The position numbers and the translations under genes were made by a program. From positions 1 through 35,878 of the forward strand of contig JAJFKO010000066.1 in NCBI GenBank assembly GCA_021773175.1: DNA of 35,878 nt. The letters are read 5' to 3'. The notes under the pieces are model-generated. The model searched no databases, had not been told where the DNA came from, and was given only the letters and a program-made list of their open reading frames with translations. Source of the stretch: Gammaproteobacteria bacterium (GTDB lineage Bacteria; Pseudomonadota; Gammaproteobacteria; JAJFKO01). This document shows positions 32,574-35,878 of the stretch, piece by piece (the stretch's first letter is position 1; each line of letters opens with the position of its first letter).

Positions 32574-33795
32574 GTTTCCCCCTATTCCTGGTGGAGTAAG
32601 TAGTGAGAACTATTGGTTTGCACATGAGTTGGCAGAAGCTGGACATGAAATTCACGTGGTAACGAATGCCAACGAAGCTTTTTATCCATATCGTATGAAA
32701 ATGTTGGCAACAGATTGGCATGACTGTGAGAAGAGTTATGTTTCAGGTGGTTTTGTTAAAGTTCACTGGACTAATGATGATATAAAAAAACAATATCACG
32801 TTCCAAATCATAATGCTTTCGTCACAAAATTAAGTTCTAAAGCTCTAAAAGTCATTCGAGAAAATGCTATTGATGTTATTTTTGGCTATTACATAGAGCC
32901 CTACGGTATTGCTAGCTATATCGCTAGTTTGACGACAAATGTACCTTATGTGATAAAACATGCTGGCAGTGATATTGGCCGTTTATGGAAACAAGATGAT
33001 TTTTACGAACTTTATCAAATAGTGTTAAAAAGAGCTAAATATGTTTTGACATCAAAAATAGTGGCGAAAGAGATTATAAACCACGGTATCAAAGAGGAAA
33101 AGCTACGACTTGGCGTAAGGAGCCCATTGCCGAAAATTTTCAATACTAACAAATCAAATAAAGATGAGTTTTTAAGCTACGTTAACATCACAGCCCTCAT
33201 TAATAATAAAAAAACGATTGGCATTTATGGAAAACCAGGCATGTATAAAGGTACACTAGAAATTATTAAAGCAGTAGCTTTATTAAAACGACAAGGTTAT
33301 GACTTTCAATTGATCCTTGTTGGAATGACTGAAGACCCTTTCCAAAAACGAATTGAAGACTTGATAAAATTTTATGATTTGTATGATACCATTTATCAGC
33401 TACCATTTTTACCAAATTGGCGTATTCCAGCTTTCATTAAATACTGCGATGTTCTTTGTTACCTTGAAAATGATTTCCCAATAAAATTCCATATGCCAAT
33501 AATATTTGAAGAAATTGTAGCTTGTGGTAAAGCCTTAATTTGCAGTGCTGAAATAAAATCGAAACAATTCAATCATAAAGAGTTGAACGATGGTGAAAAT
33601 TGTTTTATTGTAAATAATGTTGCTAACCAAATAGAATTATTAGAAGTTTTAACTAAGGTTTTAACACTAAGCCATGCAAAATTAATAGAAGTTGGTTTAA
33701 ATGCCGCTTCATATTATGAGAGTTTGAATGATTATTATAAATCAAAAACAAATGTTATTGATATCTTTCATGAAGCAGTTGAAACACGTTCATAA
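32551..33795 (+). CDS. GT4-like (GT-B fold) glycosyltransferase in the RiPP cluster
   Basis: 414 residues from the ATG at 32551 (GGAG at 32540-32543); the frame extends to a TTG at 32524 but that has no ribosome site. The N-terminal Rossmann domain opens KICFIGKFPPIPGGVSSENY, with HELAEAGHEIHVVT, typical of GT4 acceptors. The C-terminal nucleotide-sugar domain shows GIYGKPGMYKGTLEIIKAV, FQLILVG and PIIFEEIVACGKALICS, the EX7E-like region. It should transfer a sugar from a nucleotide donor. It overlaps the partner gene by 23 bases, so it is made with the MNIO pair, and the precursor (Ser, Thr, Tyr, Cys in its core) is an obvious acceptor candidate. An unrelated lipid or polysaccharide acceptor is possible. 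Confidence 0.88.
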   Translation: MKICFIGKFPPIPGGVSSENYWFAHELAEAGHEIHVVTNANEAFYPYRMKMLATDWHDCEKSYVSGGFVKVHWTNDDIKKQYHVPNHNAFVTKLSSKALKVIRENAIDVIFGYYIEPYGIASYIASLTTNVPYVIKHAGSDIGRLWKQDDFYELYQIVLKRAKYVLTSKIVAKEIINHGIKEEKLRLGVRSPLPKIFNTNKSNKDEFLSYVNITALINNKKTIGIYGKPGMYKGTLEIIKAVALLKRQGYDFQLILVGMTEDPFQKRIEDLIKFYDLYDTIYQLPFLPNWRIPAFIKYCDVLCYLENDFPIKFHMPIIFEEIVACGKALICSAEIKSKQFNHKELNDGENCFIVNNVANQIELLEVLTKVLTLSHAKLIEVGLNAASYYESLNDYYKSKTNVIDIFHEAVETRS

Positions 33796-33801
33796 TACGC
33801 A

Positions 33802-34077
33802 ATGATAGGAAATGATAAGTTAAAACCTAATAGATTTGTTGTAAGGTTCACGTCACTTACGCCATTTAATACTCTGGGTATTAACTTTATACTATTAAAT
33901 GCTTCCTCACTTTCACTTGTTATCGGCTGTGATACACCCGAAGCTCGTGATATTGCAAGGTCATACCAACATGATGTTAAGTTGGCTGCAGGGGTAAAAC
34001 TTCTCATCTGCCTGTATGACAGTGAAAAAAAGGAATTTAATGCGAATATTGATGTAAGCTCTGCAAGCCATTTGTGA
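33802..34077 (+). pseudogene. Degraded paralogue of the 3' end of the gene at 17134-18330
   Basis: The last 47 residues (IGCDTPEARDIARSYQHDVK, then ICLYDSEKKEFNANIDVSSA) match the C-terminus of the orphan protein encoded at 17134-18330, including the final SASHL. Upstream, GINF aligns with the parent's GINF but about 20 residues are missing after it, and further upstream the match is lost. It starts seven bases after the glycosyltransferase stop, without a ribosome site. Confidence 0.75.
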
Positions 34078-34130
34078 ATGCCAGGCTACTCAATACGGTA
34101 ATTAATATCTCAAAAACTCTATGACTAACA

Positions 34131-34220
34131 GGGTTAAATCCACCTGAACGCGTATATACTGGATTCCAGTAATATAGATTAAATGAACCTAGGGGAGGGT
34201 GTTCAGAACGCAGAAGACAT
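34131..34220 (+). repeat. Dispersed repeat copy 5 with a degraded IS30-like end
   Basis: TTAAATCCACC (about 34135-34145) is the remaining part of the IS30-end-like sequence; 34161-34220 carries TTCCAGTAATATAGATT, TGTTCAGAACG and GACATTCTAAA, nearly identical to 18436-18500. It lies at the same place relative to the gene fragment before it as copy 3 does relative to the parent gene. Confidence 0.75.
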
Positions 34221-34249
34221 TCTAAAACGTAAAAGTATTCCTGTAAAGA

Positions 34250-34696
34250 GTCGATACAATTATTGGTAAAAATCATAAACAAGCAATCTTATCTATTGTT
34301 GAACGAGTATCAAAATTTACAATATTAAAAAAATTAGATGTTAAAGCAAGTGAAACAACAAGAATAGCTAGAGTTGAGGCTTTAAGTAAATATAAAAATC
34401 AGGTTCATACAATTACTTCAGACAATGGTAGTGAATTCGCTCGCCATGAAGACGTTAGCTCTGAGCTTGATGCAGATTTCTTTTTTGCTCATCCATATTC
34501 ATCGTGGGAAAGAGGGTTAAATGAAAATACAAATGGACTTGTGCGTCAATATTTTAAGAAAGGTAGTAGTTTTCAGGATATTAACGATGAATTACTTATA
34601 CCAATAATGAGTATGTTAAATCAAAGACCAAGAAAATATTTAGAATATATGACCCCAGCAGAATTATTTTATTCATTTATAGATATAGGTAATTAA
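34250..34696 (+). pseudogene. IS30-family transposase, C-terminal half
   Basis: 148 codons from VDTIIGKNHKQA to a stop, covering the complete DDE core (VDTIIGK, ITSDNGSEF, WERGLNENTNG) and ending FYSFIDIGN. The N-terminal DNA-binding half is missing; the frame joins the dispersed repeat a few codons upstream. No start codon with a ribosome site. It is diverged from the copy at 21358, so it is a separate older insertion. Confidence 0.88.
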
Positions 34697-34823
34697 GATT
34701 ACCTTAACATTATCAATGTATAATCACTCTAAGTTAAACCGACATGTTTTTCTCATTATTATTAATGAGTTAGCATTTCAGCAATACAGTTTTTTGCAAG
34801 TACTTAATGTTGAGGAGAATATT

Positions 34824-35666
34824 ATGCTTGGAGATAAAACTAAATTAGTTTCGGATCTTGCTGAGTTACAAGATAGGTATACTGCGCTTGAAGAGAAATC
34901 CCTCCAACTAGAAACATTATCTCAGCAGTGCGATGCATTAGAAGAAGAATACGATGCATTAGAAGAGGAAATAGATAAGCTTGAAGAGTTACAAGATGCT
35001 ATTGCATTAGACATGACAGAAGAAATACAACAAATGGATTTGGAAGATGAACAAAGAGAAGTATCTCATAGGTATATGGTACAAATAAAAAGACTGACTG
35101 AAGAAATCAAAGGAATTGAGGGTCAAATCGAAGAGATTGGTAATCAATTTGATATTTTGATGAAGGCGCAACACGTTGCAAGAAATGGGCTTGTTAATGA
35201 GACTAAGCTTGCTAAAGCTGAGAATAAGAGGTTAAAAGATAGGTTAGATCATACTGCCTGTTCCCAAGGAAAAGTCTTCATTAATGGTGTGCTAGCAGAT
35301 AGACAACTTGCTAGTAAGATTGCTAGTGAATGGCAGACAAGCAAAGCTGATTCTGGTTTATTAATTGCGATAGAACTTCTGGAAGCTTTACTTTCGTCTC
35401 AAAATATATCTAGATCTGGCTTGTCATTCTCTCTTGTAGTAAATGTTAACACAATACTTAAAGCTATTTTGGCAGGAAAAAATAGTATAACTAGTTTAAC
35501 TGCATTAGCTGACAAACTTGGTACATTAGGTCAAGAGTTAGAGGAAAGCTCATATCTTTTTGTACTTTGTCAGATAATACGAGATGGTGGTCCTCCTTCT
35601 CAACTGTTACAAGCACCCTCATCGCCATCAAATGTGAAAACCACCTATATAAAAAAATCTAGATGA
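34824..35666 (+). CDS. Coiled-coil orphan protein
   Basis: 280 residues from the ATG at 34824, chosen for its GAGGAG ribosome site; the frame is open back to 34716 but that start has none. Residues about 5-150 form a heptad-rich coiled coil (LAELQDRYTALEEKSLQLE, two LEEEYDALEEE-type repeats, EEIKGIEGQIEEIGNQFDIL). Residues about 165-250 are a helical C-terminal region (SGLLIAIELLEALLSS). The tail is Pro/Ser-rich and ends basic (YIKKSR). No signal peptide. Coiled-coil proteins of this kind are common among secreted effectors of intracellular gammaproteobacteria; this is inference. An IS30-like end follows at 35699. Confidence 0.8.
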   Translation: MLGDKTKLVSDLAELQDRYTALEEKSLQLETLSQQCDALEEEYDALEEEIDKLEELQDAIALDMTEEIQQMDLEDEQREVSHRYMVQIKRLTEEIKGIEGQIEEIGNQFDILMKAQHVARNGLVNETKLAKAENKRLKDRLDHTACSQGKVFINGVLADRQLASKIASEWQTSKADSGLLIAIELLEALLSSQNISRSGLSFSLVVNVNTILKAILAGKNSITSLTALADKLGTLGQELEESSYLFVLCQIIRDGGPPSQLLQAPSSPSNVKTTYIKKSR

Positions 35667-35698
35667 ATTTTAAAATTCATATAAAATGCAATTGATTA

Positions 35699-35722
35699 TG
35701 TTGCATTTAGGAGTTGAATCCA
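35699..35722 (+). repeat. Solo IS30-end-like sequence
   Basis: TGTTGCATTTAGGAG then TTGAATCCA, differing at a few positions from the copies at 18393 and 23417, in the same orientation and again just after an orphan gene. It is not followed by the dispersed repeat; an IS5-type end begins about 15 bases later. Confidence 0.65.
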
Positions 35723-35826
35723 CCTAGTACCACTGACCGACTTTGTTGCAACACGGCTCTATAAGTATTGCCCAAGCCTAATATTTGTCAGATACTAAGC
35801 AACTTAGTCAGTGCTTGGAGCTTCTT

Positions 35827-35878
35827 ATGCCACATAAATACAATCAATCATGTCGTCACCACATTAAGCCAGCTAAGT
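35827..35878 (+). CDS. IS5-family transposase, N-terminus (cut by window end)
   Basis: MPHKYNQSCRHHIKPAK, the typical opening of an IS5-group transposase (family proteins begin MPHK…RRHHI.K.K). GGAG seven bases upstream serves as ribosome site. The preceding sequence at about 35742-35757 (TTTGTTGCAACACGGC) probably belongs to the left end of the element. Too short to say whether the gene is intact. Confidence 0.6.
   Translation, partial: MPHKYNQSCRHHIKPAK

Noticed and set aside
34037-34282. Minus-strand ORF through repeat copy 5 giving an open RSEHPPLGSFNLYYWN segment
   Set aside because: The frame stays open in copies 3-5 but is broken by a one-base length difference in copy 1, and there is no ribosome site; likely non-coding repeat DNA.
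1-35878. CRISPR array, tRNA or rRNA genes
   Set aside because: No regularly spaced direct repeats with unique spacers and no recognisable tRNA or rRNA signature were seen; the repeats present are dispersed and 340 or more bases apart.

Overview
The window looks like an accessory, insertion-sequence-littered stretch of an AT-rich gammaproteobacterial chromosome. Several traits fit a host-associated, Legionellales-like bacterium: very large all-helical orphan proteins, membrane/orphan gene pairs, a coiled-coil orphan protein, and a PAS–LuxR regulator plus a broken fragment of a second regulator of a similar kind. The taxonomic guess rests on remembered family resemblance, not on a search. The only clear housekeeping gene is ilvD (11172-12917).

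Layout. 1-5148: 3' part of a non-ribosomal peptide synthetase, ending C–A–PCP–E–TE. 5149-5865: repeat-bearing gap. 5866-10775: small membrane protein overlapping by one base a 1444-residue helical protein. 11172-12917: ilvD. 13308-15635: two orphan proteins and a secreted alpha/beta-hydrolase. 16052-18330: PAS–LuxR regulator (minus strand), an IS30 remnant, and an orphan gene that lost its 5' end. 18967-21190: small orphan genes, a short-chain dehydrogenase, a frameshifted regulator fragment and a membrane protein. 21266-23293: an IS30-type transposase gene convergent with a minus-strand orphan gene broken by an 8-bp tandem duplication. 23620-28110: secreted small Cys protein, IS5 scar, two overlapping small ORFs and a 1013-residue orphan protein. 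28436-30522: IS30/HAD-hydrolase chimera, a possible haem-oxygenase-fold protein and a dead IS6-type element. 30653-33795: a compact RiPP cluster. 33802-35878: degraded paralogue, IS30 remnant, coiled-coil protein and the start of an IS5-type transposase.

The most interesting system is the RiPP cluster. A 59-codon gene (30653-30832) encodes a leader plus a C-x2-C-x2-C core with an acidic, Tyr-ending tail. It is followed by a DUF692/MNIO multinuclear iron oxygenase (31019-31876), an overlapping MNIO partner-type protein (31836-32573), and an overlapping GT4-like glycosyltransferase (32551-33795). Precursor, MNIO and partner match the minimal logic of methanobactin, 3-thiaglutamate and bufferin pathways; the translationally coupled glycosyltransferase is not part of any MNIO pathway I know, so the product may be a glycosylated Cys-modified peptide.

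A second theme is mobile DNA. At least five IS30-derived pieces, two IS5-derived pieces and IS6-type ends are scattered through the window. A short dispersed repeat containing TTCCAGTAATATAGATT occurs five times, three times next to an IS30-terminus-like sequence, and tends to lie 3' of orphan genes. One such unit (gene 3' end plus repeat) is duplicated at 18150-18500 and 33910-34220.
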